DNA of 64,000 nt from Gp1-AA133 sp964641665. Its GTDB lineage: Bacteria; Acidobacteriota; Terriglobia; Terriglobales; Acidobacteriaceae. Below, piece after piece: positions 44,716 through 54,346 of the stretch. How positions within the stretch are numbered: position 1 is the stretch's first letter; every line of letters begins with the position of its first letter. A program made the translations under genes and the position numbers. The notes under the pieces were generated by a model that was not told the origin of the DNA, made no database searches, and was given only the letters and a program-made list of their open reading frames with translations. The stretch covers positions 102,165 to 166,164 of the forward strand of contig CAZXKO010000031.1 of NCBI GenBank assembly GCA_964641665.1, read 5' to 3'.

Positions 44716-46160
44716 GCACACAAACGATCTTGCGACTTGGAACTGTCAAGAGCGTGGACGCTTTCCAAGACTACCTGCGCTCGCTCAATGTGTCCCTTCC
44801 GTGCGACCAAGAGCTGTTGCGAGGAGCAGCGTCACCGTTACGATGGCCGCTGGTTAGAGGCTCGCTCAAAATGGGAAACCGGATCGCCGTGCAGCCGATG
44901 GAAGGCTGGGATGGCTCGGCCGACGGCAGCCCAACCGACAAAACGATACGACGCTGGCAACGTTTTGGGCGCAGCGGTGCAAAGCTAATCTGGGGCGGCG
45001 AAGCGGTGGCCGTCTCACACGAAGGTCGTGCAAATCCGAATCAGCTTTTGGCAGCTCGGCATACTGAAGCAGGTTTGGCTAATCTTCGCACGACTTTGAT
45101 CGAATACCATCGCTCGACGACAGGCTCCGACGATGGGCTGCTCATTGGCCTGCAATTGACGCACTCGGGACGGTTCAGCAGGCCCAACTCCCCCGGCCGC
45201 CCCGAGCCTCGCATCCTTTACCATCATCCGCTTTTGGATCGCCGACTGGGATTGCCCCAAGACTACCCCCTGCTCAAGGACGAGGATATCAAGATCATCA
45301 TCGAGAGATTTCATGGCGCGGCCCGGCTGGCATGGAAGCTCGGCTTCGACTTTGTGGACATAAAACACTGTCACGGCTATTTGGGACATGAGTTCCTGAG
45401 TGCCCACACTCGGGAAGGTCCCTACGGAGGGAGCTTCGAGAACCGCACGCGATTTCTGTGTGAGGTTGTTCAGGGCATACGCTCGGCGGCCCCCGGCTTG
45501 CAGATCGCAGTGCGTTTATCGGCGTTCGATACGATTCCCTTCCGGCCCGATCCTGAGCGATCGGGCCGCGGAATTCCCGAAACGCAAGAACAGTTCATCC
45601 CCTACCGCTGGGGATTCGGCGTGGATCAGCTCAATCCTACCGAGCCAGATTTGAGTGAGACAGTCCGCTTTCTATCTCTCCTGGAGGAGCTTGACATTCG
45701 CCTGGTAAACATCACCGCCGGAAGTCCCTACTACAATCCCCACCTTCAGCGACCTGCTCTCTATCCCCCATCCGACGGATATCTTCCGCCCGAAGACCCT
45801 CTAGTAAGTGCAGCACGCCACCTGCACGCGGCGCGAGATCTGAAGCAGCAGTTTCCGAACCTGATTTTCATGGGCACAGGCTACAGCTATCTGCAGGACT
45901 ACCTCCCCCATGTTGCGCAGGCGGCTGTGCGCGAAGGCTGGACGGACGTGGTTGGTCTCGGCCGAATGGTCCTGACCTACCCCGAGTTGCTGTGGGACGC
46001 CACAGAGGGGAACCCGATTCAACGAAAACGAATTTGCCGAACGTTCAGTGACTGCACAACAGCCCCTCGAAACGGACTGCCTTCGGGATGTTACCCTCTG
46101 GACAGTTTCTACAAAGATTCCGAACTGATGGAGAAGCTGGGTGCCGCGAAGAGACACTGA
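44712..46160 (+). CDS. Old-yellow-enzyme-family flavin oxidoreductase
   Basis: 482 residues, GTG start overlapping the MFS stop. FMN barrel of the NADH:flavin oxidoreductase family: MGNRIAVQPMEGWDG, LIGLQLTHSGRFS (His pair region), FDFVDIKHCHGYLGHEFLS, then NRTRFLCEVVQGIR and VGLGRMVLTYP. The C terminus contains FSDCTTAPRNGLPSGC-like cysteines, but the second Fe-S/flavodoxin domains of DCR-type enzymes are absent. An N-terminal extension of about 60 residues is unusual. It would reduce an activated C=C bond or act as a dehydrogenase on a small molecule brought in by the MFS. Confidence 0.85.
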   Translation: MSTQTILRLGTVKSVDAFQDYLRSLNVSLPCDQELLRGAASPLRWPLVRGSLKMGNRIAVQPMEGWDGSADGSPTDKTIRRWQRFGRSGAKLIWGGEAVAVSHEGRANPNQLLAARHTEAGLANLRTTLIEYHRSTTGSDDGLLIGLQLTHSGRFSRPNSPGRPEPRILYHHPLLDRRLGLPQDYPLLKDEDIKIIIERFHGAARLAWKLGFDFVDIKHCHGYLGHEFLSAHTREGPYGGSFENRTRFLCEVVQGIRSAAPGLQIAVRLSAFDTIPFRPDPERSGRGIPETQEQFIPYRWGFGVDQLNPTEPDLSETVRFLSLLEELDIRLVNITAGSPYYNPHLQRPALYPPSDGYLPPEDPLVSAARHLHAARDLKQQFPNLIFMGTGYSYLQDYLPHVAQAAVREGWTDVVGLGRMVLTYPELLWDATEGNPIQRKRICRTFSDCTTAPRNGLPSGCYPLDSFYKDSELMEKLGAAKRH

Positions 46161-46197
46161 CCACGAACCGTCGTGTTTGCAGTCCGGGGATCCCAGC

Positions 46198-47157
46198 ATG
46201 ACGCTTGACATGCTCATGACGCGGCGCAAGCTTCGTCGCAAGGTCCATGGCATCGCCGCTGCATTGCTGCCGTACAGATCAGATGGAAGAATAGCCATTG
46301 ATGCATTCCAACAACACTTAGTGACAACTCACCGTGCTGGGTTGATGAACGCGGTCAACATGGATACCGGCTATGTGAACTACCTCACCGAAACCGAGAA
46401 GCGCGATGTATTGCGTTGGACGCGAGAAGCCCTTGCAAGCGAGAATCCAGGGAAGAGTGTTCCGTTCGTCGCCGGTGCTTATATTGAGAATCAAACCGGC
46501 GACCTCGTTACCCTGTATCGTCAGCAGGTCGACTTGATCCTAGAAGCTGGCGGTATTCCGATTCTGTTTCAGACTGCCCGAATGCATGGCAAATCGGCGA
46601 AGGAAAAATCAGCGACCTACAAAGCGGCATGCCAAGGTTATCCGCACGTCTTGGCTTTTGAATTGGGCAGCATGTTTGCAGCCAGTGGTGAAATTTTCGA
46701 TGAAGAAACGGTTCGTCGACTGATGGACATTCCCGAGATCAAAGGGATGAAGCATTCTTCCCTGGATCGGATGGTCGAACTCCGTCGCCTCGAGCTACGC
46801 GACGCACACCGGCCAGACTTTCGCATTTATACGGGAAACGACCTAGGCATCGACATGCTCGAATATGGCTCGGATTACTTGCTCGGCCTGGCTGGGTTCA
46901 TACCGGAGCAGTTCGCTAAGCGCGACCGACTTTGGGAGTCCGGCGATCCTGGCTACTACGCCCTTGCGGATGCCCTGCAATATCTTGGCAACGTGGCCTT
47001 TCGCGACCCTGTCCCCGCGTACAAGCATTCCGCTGCGGTGTTCCTGCATTTGCTCGGAACAATTCCAACCGACGCGGTGCATCCGGACAATCCGAGACGA
47101 CCCGAGTGGGAAGCACAGATCTTGCGCGACTGCGCCCGGCGGCTGGGCTGCGTGTAG
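46198..47157 (+). CDS. DapA-superfamily aldolase/lyase
   Basis: 319 residues from the ATG at 46198 (GGGGA 7 nt upstream); an in-frame GTG at 46141 would overlap the OYE gene. The DHDPS/NAL barrel begins GIAAALLPYRSDGRIAID. The Schiff-base Lys is probably Lys185 in IKGMKHSSLD. The usual GTTGE loop is replaced by NMDTGYVNYLTETEK, so the substrate differs from dihydrodipicolinate. It is the third gene of MFS-OYE-DapA-like and probably makes or cleaves a pyruvate-type C-C bond in an uncharacterised pathway. Confidence 0.8.
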   Translation: MTLDMLMTRRKLRRKVHGIAAALLPYRSDGRIAIDAFQQHLVTTHRAGLMNAVNMDTGYVNYLTETEKRDVLRWTREALASENPGKSVPFVAGAYIENQTGDLVTLYRQQVDLILEAGGIPILFQTARMHGKSAKEKSATYKAACQGYPHVLAFELGSMFAASGEIFDEETVRRLMDIPEIKGMKHSSLDRMVELRRLELRDAHRPDFRIYTGNDLGIDMLEYGSDYLLGLAGFIPEQFAKRDRLWESGDPGYYALADALQYLGNVAFRDPVPAYKHSAAVFLHLLGTIPTDAVHPDNPRRPEWEAQILRDCARRLGCV

Positions 47158-47166
47158 TGGGCGCTT

Positions 47167-48195
47167 TCAGACCGGAATATCGATGGTGCCACCGGACTTA
47201 GCAGCACGGTAGATGGCATCGATCAGGACGACGCTTCGCCGGCCCTCCCGACCATCGCACACGGGGGTACCATCTTGCTCGATCGCACGAAGAAAATCCT
47301 CAAAGAGAGCCTGATGACCACGAATGTCGCTAACCACGGCGGACGACGCACTCTGATTGTTGTCGGACGTGGTTCGTTCGCCGTCGCCGGTTAGTGCCGT
47401 GCGTAAGTCGATGGACAGAATTTGGTCCTGCTCCAAGATCACTGTGCCCTCCGATCCGGAAATCTCCAGCCGCCGCGGATATCCCGGGTAAGCCGCAGTT
47501 GTCGCCTGCAGAACGCCGAGCGCCCCACTCCTGAACTCCAGAATTGCAAGCGCGGTATCTTCCCCTTCAATCGCATGGAGCGCCCTGGACGTACGGGATT
47601 GCACTCGAACTACATCCCCCAGCAGCCAGAGCAGGAGGTCCACTGTATGCACGGCCTGATTGATCAATGCGCCCCCACCATCAAGTGCTAAGGTCCCGCG
47701 CCAGCGCGAGGCTCCATAGTATTCCGCGGGTCGGTACCACTTTACGCGCGCATCCGCCAGAAGTGGCTTGCCAAGGCGTCCCCCAAGCACCCAGTCCTTT
47801 AGTTGACGGACTCCCGGCTTGACACGGTCCTGGAACATCACGCCCAGTTTCACCCCCGCACGATCTACGACCTCGATAAGAGCGTCCGCGCGCTCGGTGT
47901 TGATGTCGATAGGCTTCTCGGTAATGATGTGGAGACCGCGCTGGGCCGCGGCGATACCATGGGTGGCGTGCAACCCGGATGGACTTCCGATTGCGACCAT
48001 CTCCATTGGGTGATGTCTCAGGAATGCTTCGAGGTCCTGGTAGGCCTTTCCACCGTATTCACGGCATAGACTCGCAACCCGGCTCGTATTGGTTCCGTAG
48101 ATAGCGGCGATTTCGACGCCTGGAATCGCACGGGCTGCGCGTGCGTGAGTATCCGTGATGTTCCCTCCGCCGATGAGGCCGACGTGAATCGTCAT
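47167..48195 (-). CDS. Gfo/Idh/MocA-family oxidoreductase
   Basis: 342 residues. N-terminal Rossmann domain HVGLIGGGNITDTHARA, the conserved EKP (ITEKPIDINTERAD) and, in the C-terminal domain, GGGALINQAVHTVDLLLWLLG with the catalytic His region. NAD(P)-dependent oxidation or reduction of a sugar or inositol-type substrate. It converges on the DapA-like gene with 9 bp between stops and lies downstream of the type II cupin copy 2 in the same orientation (72 bp apart). Confidence 0.85.
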   Translation of the reverse strand: MTIHVGLIGGGNITDTHARAARAIPGVEIAAIYGTNTSRVASLCREYGGKAYQDLEAFLRHHPMEMVAIGSPSGLHATHGIAAAQRGLHIITEKPIDINTERADALIEVVDRAGVKLGVMFQDRVKPGVRQLKDWVLGGRLGKPLLADARVKWYRPAEYYGASRWRGTLALDGGGALINQAVHTVDLLLWLLGDVVRVQSRTSRALHAIEGEDTALAILEFRSGALGVLQATTAAYPGYPRRLEISGSEGTVILEQDQILSIDLRTALTGDGERTTSDNNQSASSAVVSDIRGHQALFEDFLRAIEQDGTPVCDGREGRRSVVLIDAIYRAAKSGGTIDIPV

Positions 48196-48267
48196 GAGAC
48201 ACTTAGCAACCGCGCGTACGGACTTGCGACATTGGCCGAGCTAACACCCAGCAGGCTTATTCCCGAT

Positions 48268-48717
48268 CTACTGCTGAAGCTCAGCTCCCGGGCCGATAGC
48301 AACCACGAAATACACAGCTGCAGACGCACCAACGTTGCGTATCCCGTGTTCCTCGTTGGAGCGGACGAAACCGACCGAGCCTGGCTCCCAACGGTAGGTT
48401 TTTCCATTCACTGTGAGCTCAATCGTTCCTTCCCGGATTAACCACATCTCCGAGTGCGGATGATGATGGGTAGTGGCAGTGGGCGAGCCACCCGGGGGCA
48501 GCGTGGTTTCATGCACCTCCAGGCCTTCTCCCGTAGCTAGCTTGCCCCTCATCATCAGTCGGATCTGGGCATTGTTGTTCGCAACGTGCATGGGTGCTTG
48601 GTCGAACGCAAAGGCCGCCGAAGGTAACGAGGCGTCTTGGGTGGAGGTCTGCAGCCCGACTGCAATGGGAAGCACGCTTGGCAGTATCAGACACATCTCA
48701 CGTCGAGTGACGGACAT
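48268..48717 (-). CDS. Exported cupin, type II (copy 2)
   Basis: 149 residues, AGGAG before the ATG. Tat-like leader (SVTRREMCLILPSVLPI), then the cupin core LEVHETTLPPGGSPTATTHHHPHSEMWLIREG with a His-rich metal site and VGFVRSNEEHGIRNVG. It is a close paralogue of 32845-33285. It is upstream of a Gfo/Idh/MocA gene, which is a likely operon partner. Function unknown. Confidence 0.8.
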   Translation of the reverse strand: MSVTRREMCLILPSVLPIAVGLQTSTQDASLPSAAFAFDQAPMHVANNNAQIRLMMRGKLATGEGLEVHETTLPPGGSPTATTHHHPHSEMWLIREGTIELTVNGKTYRWEPGSVGFVRSNEEHGIRNVGASAAVYFVVAIGPGAELQQ

Positions 48718-49012
48718 CAGGCATCTCCTCGATTACATCAGATCTAATCCTTCATCGGCGAAATTGGAAAGAGCTCATGACGCATTTCGGTTCGCCTTGC
48801 ATTGCGCTAAGTGACTCCACTTTTGGCGGCATCATAGCAGACTCTCTTCCACCGATCGCAACAGCACCTATGTGCAGAGTTACTCCTTTCCTCTGGCTGC
48901 CTTTTGTCGATCAGTCGGACATGTGCGATGCTGGACACCCTGGCCGCCGAGCACAATGTTGGTGTAGGCTGTCGCCGATTGCTCTCGGATGCACACCAAC
49001 CCTTGCCTCAGG

Positions 49013-50142
49013 CAAAAGGACGGATCTGGACCAGGCTCTGGAGGAGCTTAAAACTGCCAACAGCTCGCTCCAAGAGAGCCCAGAGTCTACTTTGCCCTCG
49101 GCCAAACCATGGCCGACCCCATGGCCGACCGTGGAGACCTCGTTCTCTCCACCGAGAATCTGCAGAAAGCCGTCAATCTCGACCCTTCCAATCCCGAGTA
49201 CCAGTACAATCTAGGTCTCGCCCTGCAGGCTCAAAGGAGATATGGACCCGGCCGGCGCTCAATTTCGCGAAACCTTGAAGCTCGATCCGAAACATACGCT
49301 AGCCCACCGCTCGCTTGGGTTGGTCTTGCGGGAGATGGAAGACCCTTCATCGGCTGCGAACGAACTTCGTCTCGCCGTGGTCGAACTCCCAAACGACCCC
49401 GAGGGCCATCAACTCCTGGGAACAGTGCTTCTCAAAATGAACGATCAGCCTGGTGCAATCGATAGTTTCCAAACAGCAATCCACTTGAACCCCGGCCTTG
49501 CCGATGCGCACGCCACGCTGGCCCAAGCCTTGCAGAGAACCGGTCGCAAAGAAGATGCCAAAGAAGAGCTAGCTGAAATACAGAACATGAACGCAGCGAA
49601 CGCTGACAACGGACGTGCCATGATTCTGGTGGAGACGGCGCAAGCCCACATAAAGAAGGGTAATGTCACCACGGCGATCAAAGAGTTGCAGGAGGCGGGC
49701 TCCTTAAGTCCTGACTTCGCGGAAGCTCACTACCAGCTGGGACTGGCGCTCTCGAAATCTCCCGGCGGATCGAGCCAGGCTGAAACCGCTTTCCAGCGTG
49801 TGCTGCAATTGAATCCCCGCGATCCGGCTGCATACTTGCAGCTGGCACTCTTGCTCGAAGCCAGAGGCGACAAGACGCAAGCTTCATCCCTCTTCGCAAA
49901 GGCAGCGCAGTTGGCTCCGGGCCCTTACGGAGACCCACCGCGAACTGGGTCAGATGGCCAAACAATCGCAGGACTGGCCGGCCGCGGTGCGCGAGTTCGA
50001 AGCCGTGGTGGCATGGAACTCGGAAGATGCCGGTGCGCACTACGATTTGGCTGAAGCGCTGAAAGCCAGCGGGCAACGGGAGGAAGCTGCTCGTGAGTTA
50101 CAGATCGCTGAGGGACTAAATGCTGCTGGACCTCATCGCTAG
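49013..50142 (+). pseudogene. TPR-repeat protein gene with multiple frameshifts
   Basis: TPR units are spread over at least four reading segments: DLDQALEELKTANSSLQE (from about 49020), then EPRVYFALGQTMAD and NLQKAVNLDPSNPEYQYNLG (49075-49235), then from 49242 a long intact stretch with ETLKLDPKHTLAHRSLGLVL and about six more repeats, and finally a segment from about 49930 ending EARELQ-like at 50142. Frame changes near 49075, 49235 and 49925 are needed. A single error would be explainable as sequencing; three suggest a decayed gene. The original was probably an exported TPR protein. Confidence 0.7.
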
Positions 50143-50242
50143 GGTTGAGCAGGCGATAATTGCGGGAACAACCAGGGTATCGATGGGGGGAATTGCCTGC
50201 GCATGAGGTTCGCCATCGCCAATATCGCAAGGAGAGAGAGCA

Positions 50243-51235
50243 ATGCGATCACAGCTTTCGCGTCGTGAATTTATCGTGGGTCTCGGTGCAGTAGCTGCCG
50301 TCAATCCGCGCCTTTCAGCTTCAGCCCCAAGACCGATGTCCATGTCCAGTTCTACTGAGCTTACGAAGTCGCCGTTCAAGATTGCCGTGATCAACGACGA
50401 GATATCTCAGGACTTTGGCCACGCCTGCGAAGTCGCTTCACAGCAATTCGGCATGGGGTGGCTGGAGCTTCGCAGCATGTGGGATAAGAACATCGCCAGC
50501 CTCGATGCCAACGAAATCGCCGAGGCCAAGCGCATCCTGAGGAAGAACAACCTGCGCGTCACCGACATCGCCAGCCCACTGTTCAAGGTGGACTGGCCTA
50601 ACGCGCCGAAATCCAAATTCAGCCCCAAGCACGACCAATTCAACGCGAACTTCACTTACGAGCAGCAAGGTGAGGTGCTCGACCGCGCGATTGCGCTAGC
50701 CAAGGAATTCTCCACCGATCGCATTCGTTGTTTCGATTTCTGGCGCCTCGACGACCAAGGTCCACATCGGCAGGCAATCAACGACACGTTGCAGCAGGCG
50801 GCAGAAAAAGTAGGTAAGCTAGGGCTTATCTTGATTCTCGAAAACGAAGCGGCCTGTAATACCGCCACCGGAGCGGAAGCGGCCAAGGTCCTCAGCGGCG
50901 TTCCCTCCCGCTCTTTCATGCTGAATTGGGACCCAGGCAACGCCGCTACTCTCGGCGAAAAGCCGTACCCCGACGGATATAATCTTCTGCCAAAAGATCG
51001 CATTGGCCACTGCCATTGTAAAGATACGGTCAAAACCACGGACGGCTACGAATGGGCCGCGATGGGTAAGGGGATGATCGACTGGGTGGGCCAATACAGA
51101 GCCCTGAAGCGCGATGGCTACCATCACGTCGTGAGCCTCGAAACCCACTGGCGTGGCGCCGGGACCGCCGAAGCTTCCACGATCCAGAGTTGGGCGGGCA
51201 TGAAATCGGCGCTGGAACAAGCTGGAGCACTCTAA
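50243..51235 (+). CDS. Tat-exported sugar-phosphate isomerase/epimerase-like protein
   Basis: 330 residues, AGGAGAG before the ATG. A twin-arginine leader (SRREFIVGLGAV) is followed by a xylose-isomerase-like TIM barrel: KIAVINDEISQDF, LRVTDIASPLFK, LGLILILENEA (metal Glu), MLNWDPGNA (metal Asp), RIGHCHCKD and HHVVSLETHW (final Glu). All metal-site residues of the AP_endonuc_2 family appear present. Substrate unknown. It is followed 53 bp later by a Tat-exported Gfo/Idh/MocA protein, a common pairing in Planctomycetes and Acidobacteria sugar metabolism. Confidence 0.87.
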   Translation: MRSQLSRREFIVGLGAVAAVNPRLSASAPRPMSMSSSTELTKSPFKIAVINDEISQDFGHACEVASQQFGMGWLELRSMWDKNIASLDANEIAEAKRILRKNNLRVTDIASPLFKVDWPNAPKSKFSPKHDQFNANFTYEQQGEVLDRAIALAKEFSTDRIRCFDFWRLDDQGPHRQAINDTLQQAAEKVGKLGLILILENEAACNTATGAEAAKVLSGVPSRSFMLNWDPGNAATLGEKPYPDGYNLLPKDRIGHCHCKDTVKTTDGYEWAAMGKGMIDWVGQYRALKRDGYHHVVSLETHWRGAGTAEASTIQSWAGMKSALEQAGAL

Positions 51236-51288
51236 ATCGTCAACCGAGATGTTTACACCACACTTCTCAATATCTGGAGACCGTCGCA

Positions 51289-52527
51289 ATGCCAAACACG
51301 AGGCGTGATTTCATCAAGCGAGCCGCGAGCACCGCGGCGTTCCTCGCGTATCCTACCGCAGATGTGCTGGGTGCCAACGATCGGATTCGGGTCGCGATTG
51401 TCGGTATCGGATCGCGTGGGCAAGAACTTCTCCGCCAAGCACTCGCGGTCCCGGGCCTTCAAGTGGTCGCCGTTGCCGATGTCTACACCCGCCGCTTCGA
51501 CGAAGCCAAAAAGCTCGCCCCGAACCTAGAGACCTTCGGCGACCATCGCCAGGTTCTCGATCGCAAAGACATTGACGGCGTCCTGGTCGCAACTCCATTG
51601 CATATTCATGCCCGGCATTTCCTGGACACACTCGCGGCCGGAAAAGATCTGTACTCTGAAAAGACGTTGAGCTGGTCGATTCCGGAGGCGGAGCAGTGTC
51701 TTGAGGCTTCCAGGAAATCCGACCGCGTCATCCAGGTCGGCTTACAGCATGAAAGTGAAGGTCCGTTTGTCGACGCGAAGAAGTGGATTGCGGGAGGCAT
51801 GGTTGGCAAAGTCACCCATGTTGAGTCATGGATGAGCCGCAACACGCCGCACGGGACAGGTCAATGGGTTCGCCCTGTCCCCTCCGATTGCACCGAGCAG
51901 AACGTTAACTGGAAAGCATTCCTCAACGGCCGCCCGGATGTGCCCTTCGATCCTTTCAAATTTCTCAACTGGCGCCTGTTTTGGACGTTCTCGGGAGGCA
52001 ACATCACAGAAAACATGATCCACCAGATCGCCTGGATCATGAGCGTGCTCGACCTACCGCTCCCCACCGCCGCCTACATGTCGGGCGGGGTATTCTCTGA
52101 GAAAGATGGCCGGCAGGTTCCCGACACGATTGCTGTAACCCTCGATTTCTCCAATGAAGTCGTGGTTACGTGGCAATCCACTTTCAGCAACAGCCGTTAC
52201 GGTCTAGGGCAAAGGATCCTGGGCAGCGACGGCACCATCGAGTATGTGGCCGGCGCCAACGACATGGTCGGCGGCAAGTCCGAGGAGAGCGTTCATTATT
52301 ATCCGGAAGAAGTAAATCGTCCGCACGGCGTGCCGCTCACCGGCGAATCCTCCTCCCAAAATCATATCGCCAATTGGGTGGACTGCATCCGGAGCCGCAA
52401 GGTTCCGAATGCACCGGTCGAACTCGGATACCGCTCCGCTGTCGCGGCGCACATGTGCAACCTGTCGTATCGTCAAAAGCGCCGGCTCACCCTCGAGGAA
52501 GCGCGAGCGATCATGCCGGAATTCTAG
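51289..52527 (+). CDS. Tat-exported Gfo/Idh/MocA oxidoreductase
   Basis: 412 residues from the ATG at 51289 (GGAGA upstream; the frame is open to 51190). Tat leader TRRDFIKRAAS. Rossmann domain RVAIVGIGSRGQELL, a YSEKTLSWSIPEAEQ block in place of the EKP motif, and a C-terminal domain with GGNITENMIHQIAWIMSVL. Family GH109-like secreted oxidoreductases share this leader and layout, in which bound NAD recycles internally. A glycosidase or epimerase activity on an extracellular sugar is possible. Operon with the upstream TIM-barrel protein. Confidence 0.87.
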   Translation: MPNTRRDFIKRAASTAAFLAYPTADVLGANDRIRVAIVGIGSRGQELLRQALAVPGLQVVAVADVYTRRFDEAKKLAPNLETFGDHRQVLDRKDIDGVLVATPLHIHARHFLDTLAAGKDLYSEKTLSWSIPEAEQCLEASRKSDRVIQVGLQHESEGPFVDAKKWIAGGMVGKVTHVESWMSRNTPHGTGQWVRPVPSDCTEQNVNWKAFLNGRPDVPFDPFKFLNWRLFWTFSGGNITENMIHQIAWIMSVLDLPLPTAAYMSGGVFSEKDGRQVPDTIAVTLDFSNEVVVTWQSTFSNSRYGLGQRILGSDGTIEYVAGANDMVGGKSEESVHYYPEEVNRPHGVPLTGESSSQNHIANWVDCIRSRKVPNAPVELGYRSAVAAHMCNLSYRQKRRLTLEEARAIMPEF

Positions 52528-52587
52528 GGCCCACTTCGTTGTTGCCCCCAGAGGAAGAATTGGAATGGTGGGCCGGATAAGGCACAA

Positions 52588-53847
52588 ATGACAATCGGCA
52601 AAAGTGCGGCGGATGGTGTTCTGGCACGTGACGAAGTCCGCGAGATCGTCGCCCAGGCCGCAGCTGAACTCCAGGTAGCCGGTAAGCGCGTGCTGACCAT
52701 TATTCCCGACGGCACGCGTACCATGCCGATGCCCCTGATGTTCCAACTCTTACAGCAAGAGATCGGAGAGAGCGCGACCGCCTTGGACTACTTGGTCGCC
52801 CTGGGCACTCATCCGAGGATGAACGACGCGCAGCTGACGCGGCTTATCGGCTCTCCTGTTGTCGACGGAATTTGTGGCAAAGCCCGAGTCTTCAACCACC
52901 GATGGGATCTTCCCGGCACCTTCGCGGATCTGGGGACAATCCCCTCCGATGAAGTCGCGCAAGTGTCTGGAGGACTTCTATCGGATCCCATACTCATCAA
53001 GATCAACCGAATGCTGTTCGATTACGACCAGGTCCTGATTTGTGGCCCGGTGTTTCCGCATGAAGTGGTGGGGTTTTCCGGGGGAAACAAGTATCTCTTC
53101 CCAGGCGTGAGCACCGGGGAAATGATCGACCACACACACTGGCTAGGCGCGCTGCTCGGCAGCTATCACCTGATCGGTACCGGCTGCACGCCAGTTCGGG
53201 AGCTGATTGACCGAGCGGCCGCCAAGGTAACCGTCCCCGTGGCATGCCTTGCCCTGGTTCTGGCACAGGAAGGCATCGCCGGAATGTTCTTCGGTCCCGC
53301 ATGCACGGCCTGGAAGAGGGCGGCTGAGCTCTCCTCACGAAAACACATCCAGTGGGTCGATCGCCCGTTTCGACGTGTGCTCTCCGTCTTGCCCACGATG
53401 TACGACGACATCTGGACCGGCGCCAAGGGCATGTACAAGGTCGAACCCGCGATCGAAGAGGGCGGGGAAATCATTCTTTACGCGCCGCACATCACTGAGT
53501 TCAGCTACACCCACGGTCTCTTCCTCGAGAAGATTGGCTACCACTGCCGCGACTACTTCCTCAAGCAATGGAACCGGTTTGCCGGCATTCCTCGCGGGGT
53601 CATCGCGCACTCAACCCACCTTGTGGGACAAGGCACGTACGATGAGACTACCGGGCACGAGGCTTTGCGGATTCGGGTGACACTCGCCACCGGCATTCCG
53701 GAGGAGCACTGCCGCCGGATGAACCTCGCCTACCATGATCCTAATAAAATAAGGATAGAATACTGGCAGGGGCGTGAGGCTGAAGGGATCAAACTGATTC
53801 CACGCGCTGGAGAGATCCTATATCGATTGCAAAAGCCCGCGGCTTAG
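52588..53847 (+). CDS. LarA-family nickel-pincer racemase/epimerase homologue
   Basis: 419 residues. LarA (lactate racemase, DUF2088) landmarks are all visible: IIPDGTRTMPM (the Asp/Arg pair), LGTHPRMND (catalytic His), FPHEVVGFSGGNKYLFPG (second catalytic His and the Lys that carries the nickel-pincer cofactor) and MIDHTHW (nickel His). The C-terminal domain contains GIPRGVIAHSTHLVGQG. It lies 60 bp after the Gfo/Idh/MocA gene. The cofactor-making genes larB, larC and larE are not in the window. The substrate is probably a 2-hydroxyacid or sugar acid such as an aldonate. Confidence 0.88.
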   Translation: MTIGKSAADGVLARDEVREIVAQAAAELQVAGKRVLTIIPDGTRTMPMPLMFQLLQQEIGESATALDYLVALGTHPRMNDAQLTRLIGSPVVDGICGKARVFNHRWDLPGTFADLGTIPSDEVAQVSGGLLSDPILIKINRMLFDYDQVLICGPVFPHEVVGFSGGNKYLFPGVSTGEMIDHTHWLGALLGSYHLIGTGCTPVRELIDRAAAKVTVPVACLALVLAQEGIAGMFFGPACTAWKRAAELSSRKHIQWVDRPFRRVLSVLPTMYDDIWTGAKGMYKVEPAIEEGGEIILYAPHITEFSYTHGLFLEKIGYHCRDYFLKQWNRFAGIPRGVIAHSTHLVGQGTYDETTGHEALRIRVTLATGIPEEHCRRMNLAYHDPNKIRIEYWQGREAEGIKLIPRAGEILYRLQKPAA

Positions 53848-54346
53848 CGGCCCCGCCCGAAGGATCTGCTTCGTCCGCACCCTCGGCCCACTAGCCGGAG
53901 GGCGGCCCTCCCGCACGCAAAACCCGTACGACTTTGCAACCCACAACAGTTCATTCTGCTAGTTCGGCGGGCTTTGCCAGCGAATTAGGGCGGAATCCGA
54001 TTTGTAACATCGGTTTCTTTACTTGTCGATTTCACCCCCCCACATTCGACCCATACATGTAGGACCGAAGGTGACCTGAAACCGCGCAACAATTGCAACA
54101 ACAATAAACAGTAACTAATAATTCTTAAGGATAGATGGTGAAGCGGCAACGGGACGGTCCGTGGGAATGCATCTGGAGCGAAGGCGTGGGCAAGCTGCAG
54201 TTTGAGACGAAAATGAACATTAACCTCCACAAAGCGTCAATGTTTTGCGCATGGTCCCTGGCAACGGGGAATTTGCCAGAATCCTTCCCGATGGCTGATG
54301 AATCCAATGGTCTACGGAATTCTGGGGCAACCTCTAGGGGAAAGAC
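53848..54346. other. Intergenic region before the RND operon
   Basis: 499 bp with no convincing gene. A possible promoter is TTGCAA (54093-54098), 17-nt spacer, TAATAA (54116-54121), about 225 bp before the adaptor start. Nothing else is recognised. Confidence 0.45.
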
